A stretch of 64,000 nucleotides of DNA from Pseudomonas rustica (GTDB taxonomy: Bacteria > Pseudomonadota > Gammaproteobacteria > Pseudomonadales > Pseudomonadaceae): positions 1 through 64,000 of the forward strand of contig NZ_JAGYHF010000012.1 of NCBI RefSeq assembly GCF_018336155.1. Direction: 5' to 3'. Position numbers and translations under genes: made by a program. The notes beneath the pieces were generated by a model that saw only the letters and a list, made by a program, of their open reading frames with translations, did no database searches and was not told the origin of the DNA. Shown here one piece after another: positions 26,720 through 35,099 of this stretch (within the stretch, counting starts at the first letter, position 1; every line of letters begins with the position of its first letter).

Positions 26720-27226
26720 GTGCACTCTCCTCCGTCCAGCAAGCTGGGATTTTTCTTCAGCGATCATCACCGTTGGCTGCTGCAACATATCAATCGCCAG
26801 GTGCACAACCATGCGGACGCCGAGGACACCGTTGCCGATACGTTTTGCCAATTGCTGGTGGCGCGCGTTGATCCGGACAGTATCGAACAGCCGCGCGCTT
26901 ACCTGTCGACCATTGCCCGTCGTCTGGTGTTTGATCGTCATCGCCGGCGCAAGCTGGAGTTGGCCTACCTTGAGCGTTTGTCGACGCTGCCCGAAGCACT
27001 GGCGCCCTCCCCTGAAGAACAACTGCAACTGATCGAAGCGCTGGTCGCGATTGACCGCGCCATTGATGGCTTGCCGCTGATCGTCAAAACAACATTCCTT
27101 TACAGTCAACTCGATGGCCTCAGCTATGTGGCGATTGCGCAGAAACTCGGGTTGTCGGAGCGCACGGTCAGTCGCTACATGAAACAGGCGTTGCTGCAGT
27201 GCTATCTGTGCGAGGTGGCGCCATGA
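26720..27226 (+). CDS. FecI-type ECF RNA polymerase sigma factor
   Basis: The protein has 168 residues. Sigma region 2 is at residues about 10-70 (WLLQHINRQVHNHADAEDTVADTFCQLL), and region 4 is at the C-terminus (LDGLSYVAIAQKLGLSERTVSRYMKQALLQCY). It should direct transcription of the adjacent TonB receptor gene when the cognate ferric siderophore is sensed. The start is uncertain: the GTG at 26720 gives the standard FecI length and has GGAA upstream. The gene overlaps the next by ATGA. Confidence 0.85.
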   Translation: MHSPPSSKLGFFFSDHHRWLLQHINRQVHNHADAEDTVADTFCQLLVARVDPDSIEQPRAYLSTIARRLVFDRHRRRKLELAYLERLSTLPEALAPSPEEQLQLIEALVAIDRAIDGLPLIVKTTFLYSQLDGLSYVAIAQKLGLSERTVSRYMKQALLQCYLCEVAP

Positions 27227-28191
27227 GCAAGCGGCGCATCGACCCGGTCACCGAGCAGGCCATCGACTGGATGGTCAAGCTGCGCGCCGGCACACCCGAC
27301 GCCAGACTGCAGGAGCGTTTCAACGCCTGGTTGTTGATGGATCGCGCGCACCGTCAGGCTTGGGACACATTGCAGGAACGCCTCGGCGATACGTTCAAAC
27401 CGTTTCGCACGCTGGATCAACGGTTACCCGGTCAGGCCGGCGAAGCTCGTCAGGTCTTGTTGAAGCCACAGGCTTCGCGGCGCGACGCCTTGCGCGTAAT
27501 CGCCGGTCTCGGCCTGCTTGGCGGCGGTCTGTTGCTGGGCAGCAAAACTCAGCTCGGCGAGTCGCTGCTGGCCGATTTGCACACCGCTCGCGGTCATCGG
27601 CAGAACTTCAATCTGGCCGATGGCAGCCGCTTGAGCCTGAACGCCGAGAGCGCGGTGGATCTGCGTTTCAATGACCGCCAGCGCCTGGTCATCCTGCGCC
27701 GGGGCGAGCTGGTGATCGATGTCGCGCCGGATGCGAATCGCCCACTGATCGTACGCACCGCCGAGGGCGAAATGCGCGCGTTGGGCACTCGCTTCCTCGT
27801 CGCTCAGGAAGCGGACGCCAGCCGCCTGGTGGTGTTGCAGCATTCGGTCGAAGCGCGGTTGTTCGATGGCACCACGCGAGTGGTCAAGGAAGGTCAGGCA
27901 GCGCTGCTCTCCACGCGCAACATCACCTTGGCCAGCGACGATGAACGCGGTCGCGCCGAATGGTTGAACGGCCGCTTGAACGTGCTCGATGAATCCCTCG
28001 AACAAGTGATCGACGCACTGCGCCCTTATCATCGCGGATTCCTGCGCGTCGCCCCCGAAGTGCGCGGCTTGCGCGTGCAAGGCGTGTTCCCGCTCGACGC
28101 CCCCGATCGAACCCTGGACGCCTTGGCCGAAACCCTGCCAATCCGCATCAACCGCTACAGCCCGTGGCTGACCATGATCAGCAAAAGATGA
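27223..28191 (+). CDS. FecR-type anti-sigma/sigma regulator
   Basis: A 322-residue cell-surface-signalling regulator. A cytoplasmic N-terminal DUF4880-like segment (DPVTEQAIDWMVKLRAGTPD, AWLLMDRAHRQAW) is followed by a membrane segment at about 90-112 (VIAGLGLLGGGLLLGS) and a periplasmic FecR domain (GQRQNFNLADGSRLSLNAESAV, GEMRALGTRFLV). It carries the signal from the outer-membrane receptor to the sigma factor. The ATGA overlap and GAGGTGG ribosome site show co-translation with the sigma gene. Confidence 0.9.
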   Translation: MSKRRIDPVTEQAIDWMVKLRAGTPDARLQERFNAWLLMDRAHRQAWDTLQERLGDTFKPFRTLDQRLPGQAGEARQVLLKPQASRRDALRVIAGLGLLGGGLLLGSKTQLGESLLADLHTARGHRQNFNLADGSRLSLNAESAVDLRFNDRQRLVILRRGELVIDVAPDANRPLIVRTAEGEMRALGTRFLVAQEADASRLVVLQHSVEARLFDGTTRVVKEGQAALLSTRNITLASDDERGRAEWLNGRLNVLDESLEQVIDALRPYHRGFLRVAPEVRGLRVQGVFPLDAPDRTLDALAETLPIRINRYSPWLTMISKR

Positions 28192-28291
28192 ATGCGAAAA
28201 AATATTTTATGGAAATCATTCTTGTTTGTGTCCGGTTTTCATTTCTCATCCGACCTATCTCCTGACGCTTTAACAAAAACAGGAGATTGTT

Positions 28292-30730
28292 GTGTTCAAC
28301 ACGTGGCCCCGTAACCTTTCTGCAGCCGTTGCTCTGGCGACACTGAGCACCTCAGCGCTGGCGCAAGACTTATCGTTCAACCTGCCGGCCGGCCCACTCG
28401 CCAGTACGCTAAATGCGATTGCCGGCCAGAGCGGGCAGATCATTTCGCTGGAACCCGCGCTGGTGCAGGGCAAGCGCGCGCCGGCGGTGATCGGGCAGAT
28501 GCCGGCCGAGCAAGCGCTGCAAAAGGCACTCGCCGGCAGCGGTTTGCAGCTGCGCGTCACGGGGCAAGGCAACTTCAGTGTCGAGCCGGCCAGCGACAAC
28601 AGCGCCTCGCTGCAACTGGACGCCACCAACATCGTTGAACGCAGCCTCGACGCTACTACCACCGAAGGTTCGGGCTCCTACGCCGCGCGCGCTGTGACCA
28701 TCGGCAAAGGCACGCACACGCTCAAGGAAATTCCGCAGTCGATCACCGTGATGACGCGCAAGCAGCTGGATGATCAGGATCTGGTTGATCTGAAAGACGC
28801 GGTCAACAAAACCACCGGTCTGGTCGGCGTTCAGGGCGTGGGTAAAGGCATGATCATTACCTCGCGCGGCTTTCAGATCGATGACTGGCAGTACGACGGC
28901 GTGCCGATCCCGCGTAACACTTACGCTTTGGGCAACTGGGCGACGCAGGATCTGATTTTCTTCGACCGCGTGGAAATCCTCCGTGGTGCTTCCGGCCTGC
29001 TGCAAGGCACCGGCAGCCCGGGTGGCGCGATCAATCTGGTGCGCAAGCGCGGGCAAACCTCGCCCACCGTGACAATCACTGGCAAGGCCGGTTCGTGGGA
29101 TCACTACGGCCTGCAACTGGACGCCGGTGGCCCGTTGAATTCGACGGGCAGCGTGCGCGGTCGCTTCGTTGCCGACGAAGACCAGAGCCAATCGTTCGTC
29201 GATTACGAATGGAGCAAAACCCACTCGCTGTACGGCGCACTGGACTTCGACCTGCGTGACGACACCACACTCGGTCTGGCGATCAGCAACTCCGATGGCG
29301 AGTCACGCCCGATGATCCGTGGCCTGCCCCGCTACTCCGACGGCAAGCCGCTGAATGTGCCGCGCTCGACCTACGGCGGCGCGCGTTGGAACCATCTGGA
29401 CATCGACGTCACCACGCTGTACGCCGATCTCGAGCACAGCTTCAACGACGATTGGGCGTTCAAGGTCGGCGCGGTGCGCATGGACGAAACCAACAAGGGC
29501 AAAAGTCAACGTCTGCAAACCAGCGGCGACGGGATCAATCCCGATGGCAGCGGCATTCAGTACGCCGATTTCGCCACCGATTTCGACGCGACCAAACTCG
29601 GTCTCGACATGAACGTCACCGGCCACTTCGACGCCTTGTCCATGGCCCACGAAGTGATGCTCGGCGGCAACTATTCCAAATACACCTCCGACGATAAATT
29701 CGCCCGAACCTTTAACAACAACACCACCGACACGATCTTCGACATCGATCACAACCGCCCGGACATCAGCTACGAAGGCATCCTCAATACACCGGGCGGC
29801 CAAGCCACACCGAGCAAGTACGACGTTCGCCAGAAGGGTTTGTATGGCAGCTGGCGCGTCAAACCGATCGACTCGCTGACCCTGGTGCTCGGCTCGCGCG
29901 TCAGTTGGTACGACTACAGCTACAAGTACGCGACACAGAGAGCCTTCGGTGCGGCAATCCAACAACCGGAAAGCACCGCGAACGAAACCGGCGAAGTCAC
30001 CCCGTACGCCGGCATCGTCTATGACCTGAGCCGCGAATGGGCGGTCTACGCCAGCTATACCGACGTGTTCGAACCGCAAACCAATCGCGACGCCAGCGGT
30101 TCAACGCTGAAACCAGTGGTCGGCAGCAACTACGAAGTCGGCCTCAAGGGCGAATTGATGGACGGCCGGGTCAACACCTCGCTGGCGGTATTCCGCTACG
30201 ACCAGGAAAACCGTGCCGTCAACGACCTCGCGTCGGGCATGATCTGCGACGGTTGGTATTGCTCCAACGCCGCCGGCAAAGTCCGCAGCCAGGGCATCGA
30301 AGCCGAGATCAGCGGCGAAGTGCTGACCAACCTGCAACTGTTCGCCGGCTACACCTACAACACCACCAAGTACCTCGATGACCCGGACAACGAAGGCAAA
30401 GTCTTCAGCACCTGGACACCGAAACACATGCTGCGCGTGTGGGGCGATTACCAGTTCAGCGGCGACTGGGAACGCGTCAGCACCGGCCTCGGTTTCACCA
30501 CGCAAAGCCATACGCTGGGTTACGAACACACCTACGACGTGGCGGGTTACACCGTGTGGAGCGCACGCCTCGGCTACCAGTTGAGCAAGGAAATCGGCTT
30601 GGCAGTGAACGCCAACAACCTGTTCGACAAACGCTACTACACCTCCGCGTATAACCAGCTCAACGGCAACAACAACTTCGGCGACCCGCGCAACGTGATG
30701 TTCAGCGTGAAGTACACGCCTGAGTTTTGA
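28292..30730 (+). CDS. TonB-dependent ferric-siderophore receptor with signalling domain
   Basis: The protein has 812 residues. A Sec signal peptide ends near residue 24 (STSALAQ). The N-terminal secretin/TonB short (STN) signalling domain spans about 30-100, a plug domain about 135-245 (KEIPQSITVMTRKQLDDQDL, VEILRGASGLLQGTGSPGGAINLVRK), and a 22-strand barrel ends with YTPEF. The STN domain means that it signals through the upstream FecR and sigma proteins. Start is GTG at 28292 behind AGGAGA. The receptor class is FpvA/FoxA-like; the siderophore, probably imported from other species, is not known. Confidence 0.92.
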   Translation: MFNTWPRNLSAAVALATLSTSALAQDLSFNLPAGPLASTLNAIAGQSGQIISLEPALVQGKRAPAVIGQMPAEQALQKALAGSGLQLRVTGQGNFSVEPASDNSASLQLDATNIVERSLDATTTEGSGSYAARAVTIGKGTHTLKEIPQSITVMTRKQLDDQDLVDLKDAVNKTTGLVGVQGVGKGMIITSRGFQIDDWQYDGVPIPRNTYALGNWATQDLIFFDRVEILRGASGLLQGTGSPGGAINLVRKRGQTSPTVTITGKAGSWDHYGLQLDAGGPLNSTGSVRGRFVADEDQSQSFVDYEWSKTHSLYGALDFDLRDDTTLGLAISNSDGESRPMIRGLPRYSDGKPLNVPRSTYGGARWNHLDIDVTTLYADLEHSFNDDWAFKVGAVRMDETNKGKSQRLQTSGDGINPDGSGIQYADFATDFDATKLGLDMNVTGHFDALSMAHEVMLGGNYSKYTSDDKFARTFNNNTTDTIFDIDHNRPDISYEGILNTPGGQATPSKYDVRQKGLYGSWRVKPIDSLTLVLGSRVSWYDYSYKYATQRAFGAAIQQPESTANETGEVTPYAGIVYDLSREWAVYASYTDVFEPQTNRDASGSTLKPVVGSNYEVGLKGELMDGRVNTSLAVFRYDQENRAVNDLASGMICDGWYCSNAAGKVRSQGIEAEISGEVLTNLQLFAGYTYNTTKYLDDPDNEGKVFSTWTPKHMLRVWGDYQFSGDWERVSTGLGFTTQSHTLGYEHTYDVAGYTVWSARLGYQLSKEIGLAVNANNLFDKRYYTSAYNQLNGNNNFGDPRNVMFSVKYTPEF

Positions 30731-30741
30731 TGCCAACACCT

Positions 30742-30769
30742 GTGGCGAGAGAGCTTGCTCCCTCGCCAC
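30742..30769. repeat. Short REP-like hairpin after the receptor gene
   Basis: GTGGCGAG and CTCGCCAC form a short stem 12 bases after the receptor stop. It resembles a truncated family C REP and may act as a terminator. Confidence 0.6.
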
Positions 30770-30899
30770 ACAAGCGTCTTGGCAGCTTGTGTCGTCACTT
30801 TTTCTTACACCTTTTGTCGCCAGATCCTACGCCGTACGGCGATCCGGAGCCGGTCGTTGCCGTCAGTTTGGTATCATGCGCCGCTTTTACGGTTAACCA

Positions 30900-30922
30900 C
30901 CGCCCGTCCTGTCGACGGGCGG
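30900..30922 (+). other. Hairpin in the leader of the SCO gene
   Basis: CCGCCCGTC and GACGGGCGG form a 9-bp stem with a 5-base loop, 20 bases upstream of the SCO start codon. There is no T run; a role in translation control is possible but unproven. Confidence 0.4.
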
Positions 30923-30942
30923 GCTGCAAAAGGCGGTATTAG

Positions 30943-31548
30943 ATGACGGCTTTGTTGACTCGCCGCAAGGTGCTTGCGGGAATGGGCGTACTCGGGCTCG
31001 GCCTGCTCGCCGGCTGCGACACCCGCGGCGAACTGTCGTACAAGTACGGCAAAGATCTGAGCGACAAGATCCTGGGACGCACTTTCAAGCTGAAGAACAC
31101 CGACGGCGAAACCATGTCGCTGTCGAGCTTTCGCGGCATGATGCCGATGATCTTCTTCGGCTTCACTCAATGCCCGGCTGTCTGCCCCACCACCCTCGCC
31201 CGCGCGGCGAAAATCAAGAAACTGATGGGCAAGGACGGCGATCGTTTGCAGGTGATTTTCATCACCCTCGACCCCGAACGTGACACGCCAGAAATCCTCG
31301 ACGCCTACATGAAAGCCTTCGACCCGAGCTTCGTCGCGCTGTACGGCACCGTTGAAGAAACCAAGGCCACCGCCAAGGAATTCGACGTGTTCTACGAGAA
31401 AGTCCCGGCCGGCGACACCTACACCATCTCGCACACGTCGACCAGTTACGTCTACGACTCCCGTGGCGGCCTGCGCCTGGGCCTGTCCACCTCGCTTTCG
31501 GCAGAAGAATGCACGGAAGACTTGCTTACCGTTATGGAGGTTTGCTGA
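30943..31548 (+). CDS. SCO1/SenC-family copper chaperone
   Basis: A 201-residue thioredoxin-fold protein. The N-terminus combines an Arg-Arg pair, a hydrophobic stretch and a lipobox LLAGC (Cys25), so it is probably a membrane-anchored lipoprotein. Copper ligands are Cys77 and Cys81 in CPAVCP and His164 in ISHTSTSYV. It delivers copper or redox-prepares the CuA site of cytochrome oxidase. The stop overlaps the PCuAC start (TGATG), so the two chaperones act together. Confidence 0.9.
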   Translation: MTALLTRRKVLAGMGVLGLGLLAGCDTRGELSYKYGKDLSDKILGRTFKLKNTDGETMSLSSFRGMMPMIFFGFTQCPAVCPTTLARAAKIKKLMGKDGDRLQVIFITLDPERDTPEILDAYMKAFDPSFVALYGTVEETKATAKEFDVFYEKVPAGDTYTISHTSTSYVYDSRGGLRLGLSTSLSAEECTEDLLTVMEVC

Positions 31549-32027
31549 TGCACCCTGTTCTGAACAACATCAAACGTGCTGCGATTGCCCTGTCGCTGAT
31601 GGGCCTGGCGTTTCAGGCCTCCGCGCAGACCAAAGTCGACGACGCCTGGGTTCGCGCCACCGTGCCGACCCAGACCGCCAGCGGCGCATTCATGACCGTC
31701 ACGGCCGACAGCGACAGCAAGCTGCTCAGCGTTGCCACACCGATCGCCAAAGACGTGCAGATCCACGAAATGACCATGAAGAATGACGTCATGAGCATGG
31801 GCCCGGTGAAGTTCGTCGAGCTGCCGGCGGGCAAAGCCGTAAAGCTCGATCCGAACGGCTACCACGTGATGCTGATGGGCCTGAGCGCGCAGTTGAAAGA
31901 AGGCGAAACCGTGCCGCTGACCCTGACCGTCGAGAACGCCAAGGGCGAGAAAGAAACCCTCGAGGTCAAAGCGCCGGTTCGCTCGCTGACCAACATGGAA
32001 GGTCACGATCACAGCAAAATGCACTGA
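31548..32027 (+). CDS. Periplasmic PCu(A)C copper chaperone
   Basis: A 159-residue secreted protein with a signal peptide ending near residue 26 (AFQASAQ). The copper-binding H(M)X10M ... HXM pattern is recognisable in IHEMTMKNDVMSMGPV and in NGYHVMLMG. A histidine-containing tail (GHDHSKMH) may add metal binding. PCu(A)C passes Cu(I) to the oxidase CuA centre together with SCO. Translation is coupled to the SCO gene by a TGATG overlap, and a strong terminator follows. Confidence 0.9.
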   Translation: MHPVLNNIKRAAIALSLMGLAFQASAQTKVDDAWVRATVPTQTASGAFMTVTADSDSKLLSVATPIAKDVQIHEMTMKNDVMSMGPVKFVELPAGKAVKLDPNGYHVMLMGLSAQLKEGETVPLTLTVENAKGEKETLEVKAPVRSLTNMEGHDHSKMH

Positions 32028-32048
32028 TCTGACTGACTGAAACACCTG

Positions 32049-32088
32049 CGGGGCGGCCTGATCAACGATCATGCCGCCCCGTTTTTTT
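32049..32088 (+). terminator. Rho-independent terminator after the PCuAC gene
   Basis: CGGGGCGGC and GCCGCCCCG form a 9-bp stem followed by seven T residues. Confidence 0.92.
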
Positions 32089-32106
32089 GAGCCAATGGAA
32101 AGCGTG

Positions 32107-32154
32107 CTTTACATCGGCAAATTCTTCGGCGAGGATGTAAAGGGTCTTTTACAT
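32107..32154. promoter_or_regulatory. Candidate operator of the membrane protein/XRE pair
   Basis: CTTTACATC (32107-32115) and GATGTAAAG (32134-32142) are a perfect inverted repeat. A third related element, CTTTTACAT, is at 32146-32154. They sit just before the start codon at 32167 and are a likely binding site for the XRE protein of the pair. Confidence 0.55.
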
Positions 32155-32166
32155 AGGAAGTGAAGA

Positions 32167-32541
32167 ATGAACCGCTACTACCTCGAAATGGGCGCCGCAT
32201 CGGTTCTCTACGTGCTGGTGTTGAGCCTTTCCCTGATCGCCAGCCAATCCCTGCTGGACGCCAACATTTTTCTGCGATCCGTGGTGGCCCTGACCCCGAT
32301 TATTCCGGCAGGTCTAATGTGCTGGGCGATCATGCGCAACATGCGGCGCATGGATGAAATGCATCTGCGCATCCAGTTCGAAGCCCTCGGTTTTGCCTTC
32401 GCCGCCTCGGCACTGCTGACCTTCAGTTACGGGTTTCTGGAAAACGTCGGCGCGCCGCACATTCCGTGGACATGCGTGTGGCCGGTGATGGGTCTGATGT
32501 GGATTGTTGGGCTGCAGATTGCGCGACGCCGCTACCAATGA
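32167..32541 (+). CDS. Small four-helix membrane protein
   Basis: The protein has 124 residues with about four hydrophobic segments (residues 9-26, 38-56, 75-92 and 100-117), separated by short polar loops (RNMRRMDEMHLRIQFE). It ends ARRRYQ. It resembles membrane proteins that accompany small XRE regulators. AGGAAG precedes the start. The gene overlaps the regulator by ATGA. I do not recognise a specific function. Confidence 0.75.
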   Translation: MNRYYLEMGAASVLYVLVLSLSLIASQSLLDANIFLRSVVALTPIIPAGLMCWAIMRNMRRMDEMHLRIQFEALGFAFAASALLTFSYGFLENVGAPHIPWTCVWPVMGLMWIVGLQIARRRYQ

Positions 32542-32735
32542 AAAACCGTCTGAAGGCACTGCGCGCCGAGCGCAAGTGGTCGCAGGTTGATCTGGCAGAA
32601 CGCTTGAACGTATCGCGGCAGACCATCAATGCGATCGAAAACGAACGCTACGACCCGAGTTTGCCACTGGCATTCCAGATTGCCCGCGCATTCGAAATGC
32701 CCATTGAAGACATCTTCGACGACAAAGAGAATTAA
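32538..32735 (+). CDS. Small XRE-family transcriptional regulator
   Basis: The protein has 65 residues and is almost entirely a helix-turn-helix domain: KALRAERKWSQVDLAERLNVSRQTINAIENERYDPSLPLAFQIARAF. The tail MPIEDIFDDKEN is typical of the YozG/PbsX-like mini-regulators. Its start overlaps the membrane-protein stop (ATGA), so the two form a translationally coupled pair, probably autoregulated. Confidence 0.88.
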   Translation: MKNRLKALRAERKWSQVDLAERLNVSRQTINAIENERYDPSLPLAFQIARAFEMPIEDIFDDKEN

Positions 32736-32742
32736 CACCGGC

Positions 32743-32840
32743 CCCCTGTGGGAGCGGGCTTGCTCGCGAAGGCGTCGTGTCAGTCGACATTTGTTTAACT
32801 GATACACCGCCTTCGCGAGCAAGCCCGCTCCCACAGGGGG
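32743..32840. repeat. REP-type hairpin, family B
   Basis: CCCCCTGTGGGAGCGGGCTT is paired with a perfect right arm. The element lies between two convergent genes. Confidence 0.85.
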
Positions 32841-32874
32841 AATGCATTTCAAATGTAAAAGGTGCGACGGGGGC

Positions 32875-34365
32875 TCAATGGGCGATGCACACGGATTTTA
32901 GTTCGGTGTAGGCCTCAATCACCGTCCTGCCAAACTCTCGCCCCATCCCCGATTGCTTGACCCCGCCAAACGGCATTGCCGGATCCAGCAGCACATGCGC
33001 ATTCACCCACACTGTGCCCGCTTCAATACGCGGCACCAGGTTCATTGCCTTGCTTAAATCGTTCGTCCACAAACTCGCGGCCAAACCATACGGATTGTCA
33101 TTGGCCAACTCGATCATCGCGTCTTCATCATCAAACGCAATCACCGCCAACACCGGGCCGAACACTTCTTCACGGGCCACGGCCATGCTGTGATCGACAT
33201 CCGCCAACACCGTCGGCTGCACGTAGAAACCCTCGCCCTCCAGCAGCTCACCGCCACACACCACTCGAGCGCCTTCACGCTTGGCCAGTTCGATGTGCTT
33301 GAGCACGCTCTGTTGCTGCTTGCGTGACACCAGCGGATTGATCGCTGCCTCGCAGTTCATCCCCGCGCCAATCGGCATGGCCGAAACCACTGCCGCGAGA
33401 CCTTCGACAAACTGGTCGTGAATCGAACGATGCACATAGAAGCGCGACGCCGCCGCGCACACCTGACCGTTGTTCAGCAAACCACCGAGAATCGCGCCTT
33501 GAATGGCTTTTTCAACATCGGCATCTGCCAGCAGAATCATCGGATTCTTGCCGCCCAGTTCCAGCGCAAAACGGGTCATGTTGGCCATACACGCGACACC
33601 AACGGTTTTGCCCACCGCCGTCGAACCGGTGAACGACACCTTGCTCACCAGTGGATGCGCCGTCAGCGCGCCGCCGACCGAAGCCCCGCCGCCCGTGACC
33701 ACGTTGAACACGCCTGCCGGAATGCCCGCCTCTAACGCCAGTTCAGCCAGACGCATGGCCGTCAGCGGAGTTTCCATCGCCGGTTTGATCACCACCGTGC
33801 AACCGGTGGCCAGCGCCGGCATCAACTTCCACGCGGCGATCATCAATGGAAAATTCCACGGCACGATGCCGACCACCACACCCACCGGTTCGCGTTTGGT
33901 GAACGTGGTGAATTTTGTTCCCGGCGGCAGCGGAATCGACACGTCGAAGGTCTGCCCTTCGATCTTGGTTGCCCAGCCCGACATGTAGCGCATGAATTCC
34001 ACCGTGGCGTTGACGTCCAGCGCGCGGGCCATATTGATCGACTTGCCCTGGCTGAGGGTTTCCAGTTGCGCCAGCTCTTCGCCGTGTTCCTCGACCAGGC
34101 GGGTGAAATTCAGCAGGATGCGCTCGCGATCGGCCGGGCGCAGGCCCGACCACACGCCAGACTTGAACGCGGCATGCGAAGACTGCACCGCGCGCTCGAC
34201 CAATTCGGCCGGCGCATCGAGGGTTTCGCACAAGGTCTGGCCGGTGGCCGGATCGACCACGGCAATCGTCGGCCCTTCAGCGAATTGCCACTGGCCATCG
34301 ATAAAGCAGCCATGTCGACGATCAATGAACGCCGCGACTTGCGGCAGCATTGCAACGTTGCTCAT
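32875..34365 (-). CDS. feaB: Phenylacetaldehyde dehydrogenase
   Basis: A 496-residue aldehyde dehydrogenase. It shows IVPWNFPLMIAAWKLMPAL, the general base in FALELGGKNP and catalytic cysteine in NNGQVCAAASRFYV. It belongs to the phenylacetaldehyde dehydrogenase (FeaB/PadA) type and lies next to aromatic amine dehydrogenase and phenylacetate genes. It should turn phenylacetaldehyde into phenylacetate. The ATG at 34365 overlaps the upstream cytochrome stop (ATGA), with AAGGAGG seven bases upstream, so the two are co-translated. Confidence 0.88.
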   Translation of the reverse strand: MSNVAMLPQVAAFIDRRHGCFIDGQWQFAEGPTIAVVDPATGQTLCETLDAPAELVERAVQSSHAAFKSGVWSGLRPADRERILLNFTRLVEEHGEELAQLETLSQGKSINMARALDVNATVEFMRYMSGWATKIEGQTFDVSIPLPPGTKFTTFTKREPVGVVVGIVPWNFPLMIAAWKLMPALATGCTVVIKPAMETPLTAMRLAELALEAGIPAGVFNVVTGGGASVGGALTAHPLVSKVSFTGSTAVGKTVGVACMANMTRFALELGGKNPMILLADADVEKAIQGAILGGLLNNGQVCAAASRFYVHRSIHDQFVEGLAAVVSAMPIGAGMNCEAAINPLVSRKQQQSVLKHIELAKREGARVVCGGELLEGEGFYVQPTVLADVDHSMAVAREEVFGPVLAVIAFDDEDAMIELANDNPYGLAASLWTNDLSKAMNLVPRIEAGTVWVNAHVLLDPAMPFGGVKQSGMGREFGRTVIEAYTELKSVCIAH

Positions 34366-34754
34366 AAAGCCTCCTTGGATTTGAGGAAACACACCACGGC
34401 CTCACGATCATCTTTCGAGGCCAGGCCCATGTAGGGCATGTAGGTGCCGGGCACGTAGGCCTGGGGTTGGGTGATCAGTTCGGCGATGGTCTCGGCCTGC
34501 CAGGTGACGTCTTTGCTGCGCATCGCCTGGGAATAGCTGAAGCCTGCCAGTGAGCCGGATTTGCGCCCGATCACGCCGTTAAGGTTGGGGCCCATCATGC
34601 CGGTGACGTCTTTTTTAACCGCGTGGCAGACGCCGCATTCGGTGTTGAAAATTTGTGCGCCGTGGGATGAATCCGCCGCACAATCGGCGGCGACGGCGGC
34701 TTGGGCGAGCGTCAGAGAAAACAACGAAGCACAGGCGAATTTGAGCAGGGACAT
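34362..34754 (-). CDS. Small periplasmic c-type cytochrome
   Basis: A 130-residue class I cytochrome c. A signal peptide ends near residue 23 (AQAAVAA), the heme motif is CGVCH and the distal Met ligand is in TYMPYMGL. MGPNLNGVIGRKSGSLAGFSYS is typical of cytochrome c2/c-550. It is divergent from aauB, so it is a good candidate for the electron acceptor of aromatic amine dehydrogenase in place of azurin. The start at 34754 is chosen because it begins the signal peptide. Confidence 0.87.
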   Translation of the reverse strand: MSLLKFACASLFSLTLAQAAVAADCAADSSHGAQIFNTECGVCHAVKKDVTGMMGPNLNGVIGRKSGSLAGFSYSQAMRSKDVTWQAETIAELITQPQAYVPGTYMPYMGLASKDDREAVVCFLKSKEAL

Positions 34755-34790
34755 AGAAGACACATCCAAAAAATCAGTGAATACACACCA

Positions 34791-34892
34791 ATCCCTGTAG
34801 GAGCCGAGCTTGCTCGCGAAGACGTCAGCACATTCAGAACAGGGGTTGCCTGACCCACCGCTTTCGCGAGCAAGCTCAGCTCCTACAGGGAT
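34791..34892. repeat. REP-type hairpin, family B variant
   Basis: ATCCCTGTAGGAGCCGAGCTT and its complement flank a loop. Unusually, it sits in the divergent promoter region of the cytochrome and aauB genes. Confidence 0.8.
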
Positions 34893-34954
34893 TGGTGGCG
34901 ACGGGAGCTGATGGGGATTGTCTGGCCTGCCGCCAAAGCAGGTTTTGCCCTGCC

Positions 34955-35014
34955 TGCCAGTCGTGTTGGCAAGGCTGCCAATTGCGACTGGCACAGACAC
35001 ACAAGCACTTGGCA
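34955..35014. promoter_or_regulatory. Candidate FeaR (AraC-type) operator array
   Basis: TGGCA occurs in direct repeat at 34967, 34989 and 35010, that is with 22- and 21-base spacing (two helical turns). TGCCA occurs at 34955 and 34976. The array ends 85 bases upstream of the aauB start. AraC-family activators commonly bind such repeats, and a FeaR-like gene lies nearby. Confidence 0.6.
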
Positions 35015-35099
35015 GACACAGCAATTCCCCGGTTTCGCCGCAGAGGCAGAATCCACTGGCACCCACTTTTCAGGGCACCAGTCAGGGAGTCCCCCTTCA

